Below, one piece after another: positions 9,233 to 17,904 of a DNA stretch of 64,000 nucleotides. The stretch spans positions 124,001 through 188,000 of the forward strand of contig NZ_JAJHPU010000008.1 in NCBI RefSeq assembly GCF_020831405.1. The letters run 5' to 3'. The position numbers and the translations under genes were made by a program. Position 1 is the first letter of the stretch, and every line of letters starts with the position of its first letter. This stretch comes from Pseudomonas oryzagri (GTDB lineage: Bacteria; Pseudomonadota; Gammaproteobacteria; Pseudomonadales; Pseudomonadaceae). The notes beneath the pieces were generated by a model. It was not told where the DNA came from and searched no databases. It saw nothing but the letters and a program-made list of their open reading frames with translations.

Positions 9233-10423
9233 TCACAGCTGCTCCAGCGCCTGCAGGAAGTCGGCGACGATGTCCGCCGCCTCCTCGATGCCCACCGAAA
9301 CGCGCACGGTGCCGTCGTGGATGTCCAGGCTGGCCAGGGTTTCCGGCGCCAGCGCGCGGTGCGAGGTCTTGCCCGGGTGGCTGATGCTGGTCGCCACGCC
9401 GGCCAGCGAAGGCGCGAACGCCGCCAGCTGCAGGGTCTGGATCAGCCGGTCGACCTCGGCCAGCCCGCCCTTGAGGGTGAAGCTGAGCATCCCCGAATAG
9501 CCATTGGGGAACAGGCGACGGGCCAGCTCAAAGTCCGGGTGCGACGGCAGCCCCGGATAGTAGACGCGCGCCACCTTGGGATGGGCCTCGAGCGCCTCGG
9601 CCAGCGCCTGGGCGTTGCGCGAGTGGGCCTGCATGCGCAGGGCCAGGGTCTTGGCGCCGCGGAAGGTCAGCCAGGCCTCGAACGGGCTGGCGCTGCCGCC
9701 GGCGTTGATCTGGAAGCGCCGCGCCTGGGCCACCCATTCGGCGTCGCCGACCAGGATGCCGCCGGTGGCGTCGCTGTGCCCGTTGAGGTACTTGGTGGTG
9801 CTGTGCAGCACCAGGTCGGCGCCGTCGGCCAGCGGGCGGTACAGCGCCGGCGAGAGGAAGGTGTTGTCCACCACCAGCTTCAGACCGCGGCGCTTGGCCA
9901 GCGCCGCCAGCGCCGGGATGTCGCTGACCCGCACCAGCGGGTTGGACGCGGTTTCCGTATAGATCAGCCGGGTCTGCGGGGTGATCGCCGCCTCCACCGC
10001 GGCCAGGTCGCCGATGTCGACCAGCGTGGAGGCGATGCCGAAGCGGCCCAGCTCCTTCTCGATCAGGCTCTGCGTGGTGCCGTACAGCTCGCGGCTGGCG
10101 ACCAGGTGGTCTCCGGCGCTCAGCACGCCCTGCAGCGCGGCGCTGATCGCCGCCATCCCCGAGGCGCAGAACAGCGCCGCCTCGCCGCCCTCCAGGTCCC
10201 GGAGCAGCGCCTCCAGCGCCGCCGGGTTGGGATTGCCGATGCGCGTGTACATGTAGTTGTCGGGATTGCCGGCGAGGAAATCGTCGACCTGCGCCAGCGA
10301 GTCGTAGACGAACACCGAGGTCTGGTAGATCGGCTGGCTCTTGGCGTGGGTGACCATGTGGCGGTCGACGTCGTTGCCGCTGTGCACGGCGCGGGTAGCG
10401 AGACCCTGGGAAGGCTTGGACAT
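9233..10423 (-). CDS. Trans-sulfuration family PLP enzyme (cystathionine/methionine gamma-lyase-like)
   Basis: A 396-residue Cys/Met-metabolism PLP enzyme. The family blocks include PIYQTSVFVYDS, YMYTRIGNPNP, the glycine-rich FCASGMAAISAAL, and the PLP-lysine motif LVLHSTTKYLNGHSDATGG. The C-terminal substrate block has SISHPGKTSHR and VRVSVGIE. It could act as a cystathionine gamma-synthase, gamma-lyase or methionine gamma-lyase; sequence alone does not decide. The start is the ATG at 10421-10423. Its neighbour SsuD and the sulfur context suggest a role in organosulfur recycling. Confidence 0.87.
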   Translation of the reverse strand: MSKPSQGLATRAVHSGNDVDRHMVTHAKSQPIYQTSVFVYDSLAQVDDFLAGNPDNYMYTRIGNPNPAALEALLRDLEGGEAALFCASGMAAISAALQGVLSAGDHLVASRELYGTTQSLIEKELGRFGIASTLVDIGDLAAVEAAITPQTRLIYTETASNPLVRVSDIPALAALAKRRGLKLVVDNTFLSPALYRPLADGADLVLHSTTKYLNGHSDATGGILVGDAEWVAQARRFQINAGGSASPFEAWLTFRGAKTLALRMQAHSRNAQALAEALEAHPKVARVYYPGLPSHPDFELARRLFPNGYSGMLSFTLKGGLAEVDRLIQTLQLAAFAPSLAGVATSISHPGKTSHRALAPETLASLDIHDGTVRVSVGIEEAADIVADFLQALEQL

Positions 10424-10528
10424 GCGCGAATTCCGGAGAGAAACAGGCGGACAGCATAGCGCCGCCAGCACCTGCGGCGGCAAGGGGATGGCGTCTGCCG
10501 CGCCCCGGCGCGGCAGACTGCGCAGGCC

Positions 10529-11380
10529 TCAGTCCGGCAGGCCGAACAGCCGCGCGGCGTTGCCGTAGAGCAGCTTGTCCATGACGCTTTCCTTGAAGCC
10601 GAGGGCGAGGAAATCGTCGATGGTCGGCCAGATCGGCCGGAACGGGTAGGACGAGCCGAACAGCAGCTGCTCGCCGAGGAAGCCGTTGGCCGCCTGCACG
10701 AAGGCCGCGCTGCCGGGCAGGAACAGGTACATGTCCGGCACGGCGAGGATGTTCTCGTAGCGGAAGGCGACGCCGAGCAGCTGGTCCACGTTCGGCCAGT
10801 AGCCGTGGTAGCAGACGATCTTGAGCGTCGGGAAGGCGCGGGCGATCTTCGCCAGCCGCCCCGGGTCGTTGAACGCCGGGTCGGGGGTGGTCGGCCCGCT
10901 CATCAAGAACAGCGGAATGCCGCGCGCCGCCAGGTGCTCGTAGATCGGCCAGTACAGCGGATCGTCCGGATGGCGTGCCGGCTCGGCAAAACCCGGCTCC
11001 AGGTCGATGCCGGCGAGGCCCAGCCGGTCGATGGCGCGGTCGATCTCGGCGATGGCGCCCTCCACGCCCTGCAGCGTCGGGTCGATGCCGGCGATGCCGA
11101 GCAGCTCCTCGTGACCGTGGACGATCTCGTGGATGAAGTCGTTGGGCAGGTGCTGGCCCGGCGTGTGGCGGCCGACCACCACCGCCTTGCTCAGCCCGGC
11201 CTCGCGCACCTCGGCGAGGAAGCCCTCGGCGGTCAGCGAGCGCTCGAAGTGGGCATCGTCGCCGCGGGTGCCGACTCGCCGGTTCAGCCAGCGTGCCGCC
11301 GTGTGGGCGGCGTTGCCTGGCGTCGCGCCGAAGAAGTCGTGCAGGTACGCCGGCCGGCAGCGCATGTCGATGACTCTCAT
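10529..11380 (-). CDS. Amidohydrolase family 2 (TIM-barrel) protein
   Basis: A 283-residue amidohydrolase-2/ACMSD-like protein. It has the ordered elements [13 protein letters not shown] (a degenerate first metal-site strand, without the usual HxH), [18 protein letters not shown], a [10 protein letters not shown] strand carrying a histidine, [10 protein letters not shown] near the last barrel strand, and [12 protein letters not shown] at the C-terminus. The missing N-terminal HxH suggests altered metal binding. Its ATG overlaps the stop of ssuD by ATGA, so it is translationally coupled to the alkanesulfonate monooxygenase. It may process a product of sulfonate oxidation; this is inference. 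Confidence 0.8.
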   Translation of the reverse strand: MRVIDMRCRPAYLHDFFGATPGNAAHTAARWLNRRVGTRGDDAHFERSLTAEGFLAEVREAGLSKAVVVGRHTPGQHLPNDFIHEIVHGHEELLGIAGIDPTLQGVEGAIAEIDRAIDRLGLAGIDLEPGFAEPARHPDDPLYWPIYEHLAARGIPLFLMSGPTTPDPAFNDPGRLAKIARAFPTLKIVCYHGYWPNVDQLLGVAFRYENILAVPDMYLFLPGSAAFVQAANGFLGEQLLFGSSYPFRPIWPTIDDFLALGFKESVMDKLLYGNAARLFGLPD

Positions 11381-12513
11381 GCGGCAGCTCCGTCCTTCTG
11401 GGTGGCGCGCACGTCGAAGGCGCCGCCGGTCACTTCCTCGTCGATGGTCACCGGCTTCTTGCCCGGCAGCAGCGGGAACACCAACTCGGCGAAGCGGATC
11501 GACTCCTCCAGGTGCGGGTAGCCGGACAGCACGAAGCTGTCGACGCCCAGGTCGACGTACTCCTGCAGGCGCGCCGCCACGGTCTGCGGATCGCCGACCA
11601 GCGCGGTGCCGGCCCCGCCGCGCACCAGGCCGACGCCGGCCCACAGGTTGGGGCTGACCTCCAGCTGGTCGCGGCGCCCGCCGTGCAGCGCGGCCATGCG
11701 GCGCTGGCCCTCGGAGTCCATCTTGGCGTAGTTGGCCTGCGCCTTGGCGATGGTCTCGTCGTCGAGGTGGCTGATCAGCTGCTCGGCGGCGGCCCAGGCT
11801 TCGGCATTGGTCTCGCGCACGATCACGTGCAGGCGCACGCCGAAGCGCACGGTGCGCCCGTACTTCTTCGCCCGCTCGCGCACGTCGGCGATCTTCTCGG
11901 CGACCGCCGCCGGCGGCTCGCCCCAGGTCAGGTAGGCGTCGACGTGCTTGGCCGCCAGCTCGTGGGCGGCCGGCGAGGAACCACCGAAGTACAGCGGCGG
12001 ATAGGGTTTCTGCACCGGCGGGAAGAAGTTCTTCGCGCCCTTGACGGTGACGTGCTTGCCTTCGAAATCGACGGTATTGCCGGCCAGCAGGTCGCGCCAC
12101 ACGGTCAGCACCTCGTCGGCCGCTTCGTAGCGCTCGTCGTGGCCGAGGAACACGCCGTCGGCGGCCAGCTCGGTGGCATCGCCGCCGGGCACCACGTTGA
12201 GCAGCAGGCGGCCCTTGAGCGCCTGGTCGAGGGTGGCGGCCTGGCGCGCGGTAGCGGTCGGTCCGCTGACCGAGGTGCGCAGCGCCACCAGCAGCTTGAT
12301 GCGGCTGGTCACCGGCACCAGGCTGGCTGCGGTCACCCAGGGGTCCAGGCAGCTGCTGCCGGTGGGGATCAGCAGGCCGTCGTAGCCCAGGCTTTCCGCG
12401 GTCACGGCGATCTGCCGCATGTATTCGTTGGTTGCCGGCCGGCCGGAGGAGGACTTGCCGAGATAGCGGGTGTCGCCGGAGGTGGGGAGGAACCAGAAGA
12501 TGTCCAGGCTCAT
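11377..12513 (-). CDS. ssuD: FMNH2-dependent alkanesulfonate monooxygenase
   Basis: A 378-residue SsuD. It uses FMNH2 and O2 to cleave the C-S bond of alkanesulfonates, releasing sulfite and an aldehyde. Diagnostic segments are [14 protein letters not shown] at the start, LLIPTGSSC with the conserved cysteine near residue 55, [22 protein letters not shown] and ISPNLWAG-like [21 protein letters not shown]. The ATG at 12511-12513 matches the family start. The usual ssuE and ssuABC are not adjacent; FMN reductases encoded elsewhere in the window could supply FMNH2. A possible sigma-54 promoter lies ~135 bases upstream. Confidence 0.95.
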   Translation of the reverse strand: MSLDIFWFLPTSGDTRYLGKSSSGRPATNEYMRQIAVTAESLGYDGLLIPTGSSCLDPWVTAASLVPVTSRIKLLVALRTSVSGPTATARQAATLDQALKGRLLLNVVPGGDATELAADGVFLGHDERYEAADEVLTVWRDLLAGNTVDFEGKHVTVKGAKNFFPPVQKPYPPLYFGGSSPAAHELAAKHVDAYLTWGEPPAAVAEKIADVRERAKKYGRTVRFGVRLHVIVRETNAEAWAAAEQLISHLDDETIAKAQANYAKMDSEGQRRMAALHGGRRDQLEVSPNLWAGVGLVRGGAGTALVGDPQTVAARLQEYVDLGVDSFVLSGYPHLEESIRFAELVFPLLPGKKPVTIDEEVTGGAFDVRATQKDGAAA

Positions 12514-12647
12514 GAATGCTTGCCTCAAGTGTCGAACGGGATGGCCTTGGCGGTCGCGCTGGCGACCAGGGTCATCGCAAGGCGCACAGCGGTTGGCTGC
12601 TGGCGTGGTACGGGCGAGCGTTCTGTGCCGCTCTTGCTCCGAGCAGA

Positions 12648-12662
12648 GCAAGGCGCATACCA
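12648..12662 (-). promoter_or_regulatory. possible sigma-54 promoter for ssuD
   Basis: Minus strand TGGTATG-CGCC-TTGC has the invariant GG and GC ten bases apart, but two mismatches in the -24 box. It is about 135 bases from the ssuD start. Its distance to the palindrome at 12802 (about 162 bases) differs from the 105-108 of the other loci, so this is the weakest member. Confidence 0.4.
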
Positions 12663-12801
12663 GCGCCGCAAAAGCCCCCATCGAGCAGGCAAAAGCCACG
12701 TTCATGCAGCCATCTTGGGCGCACAAGCAAAATCCAGGACTTTCCCCGTACAGCCTGGCGACACCGGGGAACTGGGCAAATCCGCGCAAACTGTTGATTC
12801 G

Positions 12802-12819
12802 CTGTTGCGCCGCCAACAG
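12802..12819. promoter_or_regulatory. 18-bp palindrome CTGTTG-N6-CAACAG (putative activator site)
   Basis: Both half-sites are perfect. A further CTGTTG half-site lies at 12791-12796. It has the same architecture as the sites upstream of sfnE, sfnF, sfnB, ompW and ribBA. Confidence 0.6.
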
Positions 12820-12906
12820 TTGCCGGACGAACACCTGCCGCGAGCCCGGCGACTGTCCGCAAGCCGGCCAGTAGCCGCGTGTTCATCTGCCATGGGCAGC
12901 CGCCTC

Positions 12907-12957
12907 ATATTCCATAAAAGAATTAAAATAAAATTAATAATTATTTTTTAGGAATAT
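12907..12957. promoter_or_regulatory. AT-rich promoter block upstream of encapsulin operon
   Basis: An A/T tract ending ATTATTTTTTAGGAATATAC in otherwise GC-rich DNA. It loosely resembles the 74-bp modules before sfnE and tauA (tract ending in TTTTAGA). A CysB-type activator site is plausible but unproven. Confidence 0.45.
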
Positions 12958-13026
12958 ACGTCAGCCCCTAGAGTGGCGGCATCCGGCCACCGCGCCACAC
13001 CGACTAGCCCACTAGAGGACTCCGCC

Positions 13027-13542
13027 ATGTCCGCCGCCGACGACCATTCCTCTCTCGACCCCCTCCCCGCCCTCGACCTGCCGGCCGCCCAGGTACTCGC
13101 TCCCGAGGAGCTGCTGGCGCGCGGTCGCCAGCGCGGCCAGCAGGCTCAGCTCGACTACACCGGCAGCCTGTACCCGACCGAGGCCTGGGCGCTGGTGGAA
13201 CGCGGCGCGGCCCGGCTGATCGACGTACGCACCGCCGAGGAGCTCAAGTTCGTCGGCCGGGTGCCGGGCGCCCAGCACGTCGCCTGGCAGAGCGGGCCGG
13301 CGCTGATCAAGAACCCGCGCTTCCTGCGCGAGCTGGAGGCCAAGGGCGGCCGCGACCAGGTGCTGGTCCTGCTGTGCCGCAGCGGCAAGCGCTCGGCCGC
13401 CGCCGCCAGCGCCGCGGCCAAGGCCGGCTTCAGCCAGGTATTCAACGTGCTGGAGGGCTTCGAGGGCGACCTCGACGCCAACCAGCAGCGCGGCGACAGC
13501 GGCGGCTGGCGGCACCGCGGCCTGCCCTGGCTGCAGGACTGA
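13027..13542 (+). CDS. Rhodanese-like protein of encapsulin operon
   Basis: A 171-residue single-domain rhodanese. Persulfide-forming Cys117 lies in the active-site loop LCRSGKRS, and LIDVRTAEELKFVGRVPGAQHV is the classical rhodanese motif near residues 64-85. The first ~40 residues form a polar extension. Rhodaneses carry sulfane sulfur; here it could shuttle sulfur to or from the compartment. The start is the ATG at 13027 after GGACTCCGCC. It is the first gene of a four-gene operon with epsC, the encapsulin shell and cysteine desulfurase, an arrangement known for family 2A encapsulins. Confidence 0.9.
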   Translation: MSAADDHSSLDPLPALDLPAAQVLAPEELLARGRQRGQQAQLDYTGSLYPTEAWALVERGAARLIDVRTAEELKFVGRVPGAQHVAWQSGPALIKNPRFLRELEAKGGRDQVLVLLCRSGKRSAAAASAAAKAGFSQVFNVLEGFEGDLDANQQRGDSGGWRHRGLPWLQD

Positions 13543-13605
13543 CGGACCAACGGGCGGCCGGCCGGCGTTTGCGGCGGGCCGCGGCACCTCGGAAGGAAAC
13601 AATCG

Positions 13606-14544
13606 ATGAATCAGCGTGTGACGCCGGCCGCCGCGAGCGGCTGGCAACTGGAGAATATCGTCCGCGATCTGCGCACCGCGCGCAGCGAATGGCGCACCGA
13701 GCATGGCCGCGCCCGCGAACCGGGCGGCCGCGAGCTGCCCTCGCGGCCGATCATGGGCGAGATCGTCGAGTCGCTGGCCGGCGCGCTGTTCCCCATGCGC
13801 CTGGGCCCGCCCGACCTGCGCCAGGAGAGCGAGGACTTCTACGTCGGCCACACCCTCGACGCCGCCCTCAACGCCCTACTGCAACAGGTCTGCCTGGAGC
13901 TGGCGCACGCCGCACGCCCCGGCACTCCGCCCGGCGCGCAGATCGAGCGCCAGGCGCGGCGCATCGTCCAGGACTTCGCCCTGACCCTGCCGGCACTGCG
14001 CCGCCTGCTCGACGGCGACGTGATGGCCGCCTACCGGGGCGACCCGGCGGCGCGCAGCGTCGACGAGGTGCTGCTGTGCTATCCGGGCGTCATCGCGGTG
14101 ATCCACCACCGCATCGCCCATCACCTGTACAACGCCGGGCTGCCGCTGCTGGCGCGGATCATCGCCGAGCTGGCGCATTCGGCCACCGGCATCGACATCC
14201 ATCCCGGCGCGCAGATCGGCCGCAGCTTCTTCATCGACCACGGCACCGGCGTGGTGATCGGCGAAACCGCGGTGATCGGCGAGCGGGTGCGCATCTACCA
14301 GGCGGTGACCCTGGGCGCCAAGCGCTTCGAATCCGACCAGACCGGCCAGCTGCTCAAGGGGCAGCCGCGCCATCCCATCGTTGAAGACGACGTGGTGATC
14401 TACGCCGGGGCCACCATCCTCGGGCGCATCACCATCGGCGCCGGTTCCACCATCGGTGGAAACGTCTGGCTGACGCGCAGCGTGCCCGCGGGCAGCAACG
14501 TCAGCCAGGCGAACCTGCAGAACCAGGTGGGCAACGTGGGGTAG
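13606..14544 (+). CDS. epsC: Serine O-acetyltransferase (EpsC type)
   Basis: A 312-residue serine acetyltransferase that makes O-acetylserine, the carbon acceptor for cysteine synthesis. A helical N-terminal domain (residues ~1-170) precedes the left-handed beta-helix with hexapeptide repeats: IDIHPGAQIGRSFFIDHGTGVVIGETAVIG, then VTLGAKRF, then GATILGRITIGAGSTIGGNVW. The catalytic histidines of the helix (in DIHPGA and DHGTG) are present. The start ATG at 13606 has GGAAGGA 10 bases upstream. Its place between rhodanese and encapsulin links cysteine supply to the desulfurase-loaded shell. Confidence 0.93.
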   Translation: MNQRVTPAAASGWQLENIVRDLRTARSEWRTEHGRAREPGGRELPSRPIMGEIVESLAGALFPMRLGPPDLRQESEDFYVGHTLDAALNALLQQVCLELAHAARPGTPPGAQIERQARRIVQDFALTLPALRRLLDGDVMAAYRGDPAARSVDEVLLCYPGVIAVIHHRIAHHLYNAGLPLLARIIAELAHSATGIDIHPGAQIGRSFFIDHGTGVVIGETAVIGERVRIYQAVTLGAKRFESDQTGQLLKGQPRHPIVEDDVVIYAGATILGRITIGAGSTIGGNVWLTRSVPAGSNVSQANLQNQVGNVG

Positions 14545-14597
14545 TCGCGTGCGACGAACCCTCCGGCCCCACGACCCGAACTCATCTGGAGCTTTAC

Positions 14598-15530
14598 ATG
14601 GCTGATACCCAGGATGTACGCCTGGCGCTAGGCGACAGCGCCGCCCGCCAACTGGCCAACGCAACCAAGACCGTCCCGCAGCTTTCCACCATCACGCCGC
14701 GCTGGCTGGTCCACCTGCTGCAATGGAACCCGGTGGAAGCCGGCATCTTCCGCCTCAACCGGGTGAAGAACCCGCTCAACGTGCAGGTCGCCTGCTCGCA
14801 GCGCGACGAGGCGGTGCTGCCGCAGACCTTCGTCGACTACGAGGACCAGCCGCGCGAGTACTTCCTCAACGCGGTGACCACCATCCTCGACGTGCACACC
14901 CGCGTCTCCGACCTGTACAACAGCCCGCACGACCAGATCCGCGAGCAGCTGCGCCTGACCATCGAGACCATCAAGGAGCGTCAGGAAAACGAGCTGATCA
15001 ACAACCCCGAGTACGGCCTGCTGGCCAGCGTCGACCCGACCCAGCGCATTTCCACGCTGACCGGCGCGCCGACCCCGGACGATATGGACGAACTGATCGC
15101 CAAGGTATGGAAGGAGCCGGCCTTCTTCCTCACCCACCCGCTGGCCATCGCCGCCTTCGGCCGCGAGTGCACCCGCCGCGGCGTGCCGCCGCCCACCGTC
15201 AGCCTGTTCGGCTCGCAGTTCCTCACCTGGCGCGGCCTGCCGCTGATCCCCTCGGACAAGGTGCCGGTCGACGAGAACGGCAAGACCAAGATCCTCCTGC
15301 TGCGCGTCGGCGAGCAGCGCCAGGGCGTGATCGGCCTGTATCAGCCGGGAGTGGCCGGCGAACAGAGCCCGGGGCTGTCGGTGCGCTTCATGGGCATCAA
15401 CCGCAACGCCATCGCCTCCTACCTGATCTCGCTGTACTGCTCGCTGGCGGTGCTGACCGAGGATGCCCTGGCGGTGCTCGATGACGTGGAGGTCGGCAAG
15501 TACCATGACTATCCGGACACTTACAAGTAA
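14598..15530 (+). CDS. Family 2A encapsulin shell protein (SrpI-like)
   Basis: A 310-residue HK97-fold shell protein of the SrpI / family 2A encapsulin group. Family-typical stretches are PRWLVHLLQWNPVEAGIFRLNRV (N-terminal arm and first helix), YEDQPREYFLNAVTTILDVHTRVSDLYN, ENELINNPEYGLLASVDP, and GREC(T)RRGVPPPTVSLFGSQFLTWRG. The related cyanobacterial shell forms a T=1 icosahedron. No signal peptide or protease motif is present. The gene is preceded by a good ribosome-binding site (GGAG, 14589-14592) and overlaps the cargo gene by 26 bases, implying coupled synthesis of shell and cargo. Confidence 0.95.
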   Translation: MADTQDVRLALGDSAARQLANATKTVPQLSTITPRWLVHLLQWNPVEAGIFRLNRVKNPLNVQVACSQRDEAVLPQTFVDYEDQPREYFLNAVTTILDVHTRVSDLYNSPHDQIREQLRLTIETIKERQENELINNPEYGLLASVDPTQRISTLTGAPTPDDMDELIAKVWKEPAFFLTHPLAIAAFGRECTRRGVPPPTVSLFGSQFLTWRGLPLIPSDKVPVDENGKTKILLLRVGEQRQGVIGLYQPGVAGEQSPGLSVRFMGINRNAIASYLISLYCSLAVLTEDALAVLDDVEVGKYHDYPDTYK

Positions 15531-17340
15531 CCCCGCGGAGCTGCCCGGCGCCGAGGCGCCGGCCGGCCTGCCGGACGTCGGCACCCTGGCGCAGCTGGCC
15601 AACCAGTTCTTCGCCAGCCTGCCGGGCGAAGCGTTCGCCCGCCCCGCCCCGGCGTCCGAGCTGACGCTGGGCAATAGCCCGGCGCCCAGCCTGGCTGCTG
15701 TCGAACCGCCGGGGCCGGCAACCCCGCCCGCGGGCGGCTTCGACGGTTTCAATCTCGGCTCGCCCGAGGCCTACACCGCGGCGATCCCGCAGGTGGCGCC
15801 GTCCGCCGGAGGCCATGCGCCCTCGGCGGGTGGCGCGCCGGCCTCGGCGTACTACTTCGTCGGCGAGTCGCGCGAGCCGGGCAAAGCCGTGCCTGCCGCA
15901 CCGGCACCCAGCGAAAGCCGCATCGACCCGCAGCCCTTCGCGATGCCGGGCGGCGATGCGCTGGGGCAGATCCTGCAGTCGATCGTCGGCCGGCGAGAAC
16001 CCTCCGCCACGCCGGCCAGACCGCAGGCGCCGGCCAGCGCGGGGCAGTTCTACTTCCTCGATCAGGGGAATGTGCCGCGCCTGGAGACCCGCGCCGAGCA
16101 GCGCCCGCAGCTGCATAGCCACGCGGCCTTCGACGTGCAGGCGATCCGCCGCGACTTCCCGATCCTCGCCGAGCGGGTCGACGGCAAGCCGCTGGTCTGG
16201 TTCGACAACGCCGCCACCACGCAGAAGCCGACGGCGGTGATCGAACGCCTGAAGTACTTCTACGAGCACGAGAACTCCAACATCCACCGCGCCGCGCACG
16301 AACTGGCGGCGCGCGCCACCGACGCCTACGAGGGCGCGCGCAACACCGTGGCGCGCTTCATCGGCGCGCGCTCGGCGGAGGAGATCGTCTTCGTGCGCGG
16401 TGCCACCGAGGCGATCAACCTGGTGGCCAACACCTTCGGCCGCAAGTACATCGGCGCCGGCGACGAGATCATCGTTTCCCAGCTCGAACACCACGCCAAC
16501 ATCGTGCCCTGGCAGCAGCTGGCGGCCGAGGTGGGCGCGAAGATCCGCGTGATCCCGGTGGACGACTCGGGACAGATCATCCTCGAGGAGTACGCCAGGC
16601 TGCTGTGTGCGCGCACCAGGCTGGTGGCCATCACCCAGGTCTCCAACGCCCTGGGCACGGTGACCCCGGTGGCCGAGGTGATCGCCCTCGCCCACGGCGT
16701 CGGCGCGCGGGTGCTGGTCGACGGCGCGCAGTCGGTGTCGCACCTCAAGGTCGACGTGCGCGCGCTGGACGCGGACTTCTTCGTGTTCTCCGGGCACAAG
16801 ATCTTCGGCCCCACCGGCATCGGCGTGGTCTATGGCAAGCGCGAACTGCTGGAGACCCTGCCGCCGTGGCAGGGCGGCGGCAACATGATCGCCGACGTGA
16901 CCTTCGAGCGGACGCTGTACCAGCCGGCACCGGCGCGTTTCGAAGCCGGCACCGGCAACATCGCCGACGCGGTGGGCCTGGCGGCGGCGCTCGATTACGT
17001 CGAGCGCATCGGCCTGGACAACATCGCCCGCTACGAGCACGACCTGCTGGCCTACGCCACCCGCGGCCTGTCGAGCATCCCCGGCCTGCGCCTGGTCGGC
17101 ACCGCGGCGCACAAGGCCAGCGTGGCGTCCTTCGTGCTGGAGGGCTACCGCACCGAACAAGTCGGCGCGGCCCTCAACCGCGAAGGCATCGCCGTACGCT
17201 CCGGCCACCACTGCGCGCAGCCGATCCTGCGCCGCTTCGGCCTGGAAGCCACCGTGCGGCCATCGCTTGCGTTCTACAACACCTGCGAGGAGGTTGATCT
17301 GCTGGTTGAAACGGTCAGGCGGTTGGCGAATCGGCGCTGA
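15505..17340 (+). CDS. Encapsulin cargo cysteine desulfurase with ~200-residue disordered N-terminal targeting domain
   Basis: A 611-residue protein. Residues ~1-208 are Pro/Ala/Gly-rich and probably disordered. They hold spaced conserved-looking motifs: TLAQLANQFFASLPGEAF near 27-44, FNLGSPEAYTAAIP from 82, YYF at 116-118 and FYFLDQG at 182-188. The SufS-type PLP desulfurase starts at about F209 (FDVQAIRRDFP), with PLP Lys432 in SGHKIFGPTG and catalytic Cys570 in RSGHHCAQP. It releases sulfane sulfur from cysteine. In known family 2A systems the N-terminal domain directs loading into the shell. The ATG at 15505 lies inside the encapsulin 3' end, with GGAGG 11 bases upstream. Confidence 0.95.
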   Translation: MTIRTLTSNPAELPGAEAPAGLPDVGTLAQLANQFFASLPGEAFARPAPASELTLGNSPAPSLAAVEPPGPATPPAGGFDGFNLGSPEAYTAAIPQVAPSAGGHAPSAGGAPASAYYFVGESREPGKAVPAAPAPSESRIDPQPFAMPGGDALGQILQSIVGRREPSATPARPQAPASAGQFYFLDQGNVPRLETRAEQRPQLHSHAAFDVQAIRRDFPILAERVDGKPLVWFDNAATTQKPTAVIERLKYFYEHENSNIHRAAHELAARATDAYEGARNTVARFIGARSAEEIVFVRGATEAINLVANTFGRKYIGAGDEIIVSQLEHHANIVPWQQLAAEVGAKIRVIPVDDSGQIILEEYARLLCARTRLVAITQVSNALGTVTPVAEVIALAHGVGARVLVDGAQSVSHLKVDVRALDADFFVFSGHKIFGPTGIGVVYGKRELLETLPPWQGGGNMIADVTFERTLYQPAPARFEAGTGNIADAVGLAAALDYVERIGLDNIARYEHDLLAYATRGLSSIPGLRLVGTAAHKASVASFVLEGYRTEQVGAALNREGIAVRSGHHCAQPILRRFGLEATVRPSLAFYNTCEEVDLLVETVRRLANRR

Positions 17341-17356
17341 GGCGTTGCATAAAAGC

Positions 17357-17390
17357 AAAAGCCCCCGGTCGGGAGACTAGGGGCTTTTTT
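17357..17390 (+). terminator. intrinsic terminator of the encapsulin operon
   Basis: The stem AAAAGCCCC / GGGGCTTTT is followed by a T run. It begins 17 bases after the desulfurase stop. Confidence 0.88.
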
Positions 17391-17400
17391 GTTGGAGTGC

Positions 17401-17904
17401 TTACGATCCGTCGTGGACGTTGGCGAGGGTTGACCAGAAGCGGAGGTGGAGGGGGAAAATAAATCTGTCCCCATTTCCGCGGGGACGATGCGGAACGGGC
17501 GGTCGTTGTAGGTGAGGTGGATCTGCTTGGCGGGCTCGCTCGGGCCGTCGACCGCGCCCGGATTCGCCGCGGCGCCGTTCAGCGCGCTTCATCTCGTTGA
17601 CGCCGTTGCTATACACCTCTTTCCACTTCGCCGCTTCCCTGCCGGTGAAGCCCATGCAGAGGAAGGTGAAGCCATCTCGGGTCAGGCGGTACTGGGTGAG
17701 CTTCCGTCCGGTCGAGTCGGTGTATTCACCCAACGCAAAATTGCGTTCAGTGAACTCTGCCGAGCAGTCCAGCTTGCTGATCGCTCGAATCACATCGGCG
17801 TGGCGCTTACCGAAATGGGCAGAGACATCGAGGTTGGTGGTGGTCGGCTGACCGTCAACCAGTTCGACAAGGATGGGGGTTGAAGCGGGTGCGATGGCTT
17901 TCAT
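17401..17904 (-). pseudogene. Rha-family phage regulatory protein, frameshifted
   Basis: The ATG at 17902-17904 opens MKAIAPASTPILVELVDGQ and continues through the pRha signature SAHFGKRHADVIRAISKL and DGFTFLCMGFTGREAAKWKE. After about residue 110 the reading frame degenerates into Arg-rich sequence, while an alternative frame reads QIHLTYNDRPFRIV. This suggests a frameshift near 17570-17590. Intact Rha proteins of temperate phages continue with an antirepressor-like domain. It marks the edge of a decayed prophage or island directly after the encapsulin operon. Confidence 0.7.

Larger units (their letters stand above)
12514..13026. other. divergent regulatory region between ssuD and the encapsulin operon
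   Basis: This 513-base spacer contains no credible gene. It holds a possible minus-strand sigma-54 promoter (12648-12662), a perfect CTGTTG-N6-CAACAG palindrome (12802-12819) and a very AT-rich block (12907-12957). It therefore carries separate control elements for the two divergent sulfur operons. Confidence 0.6.
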
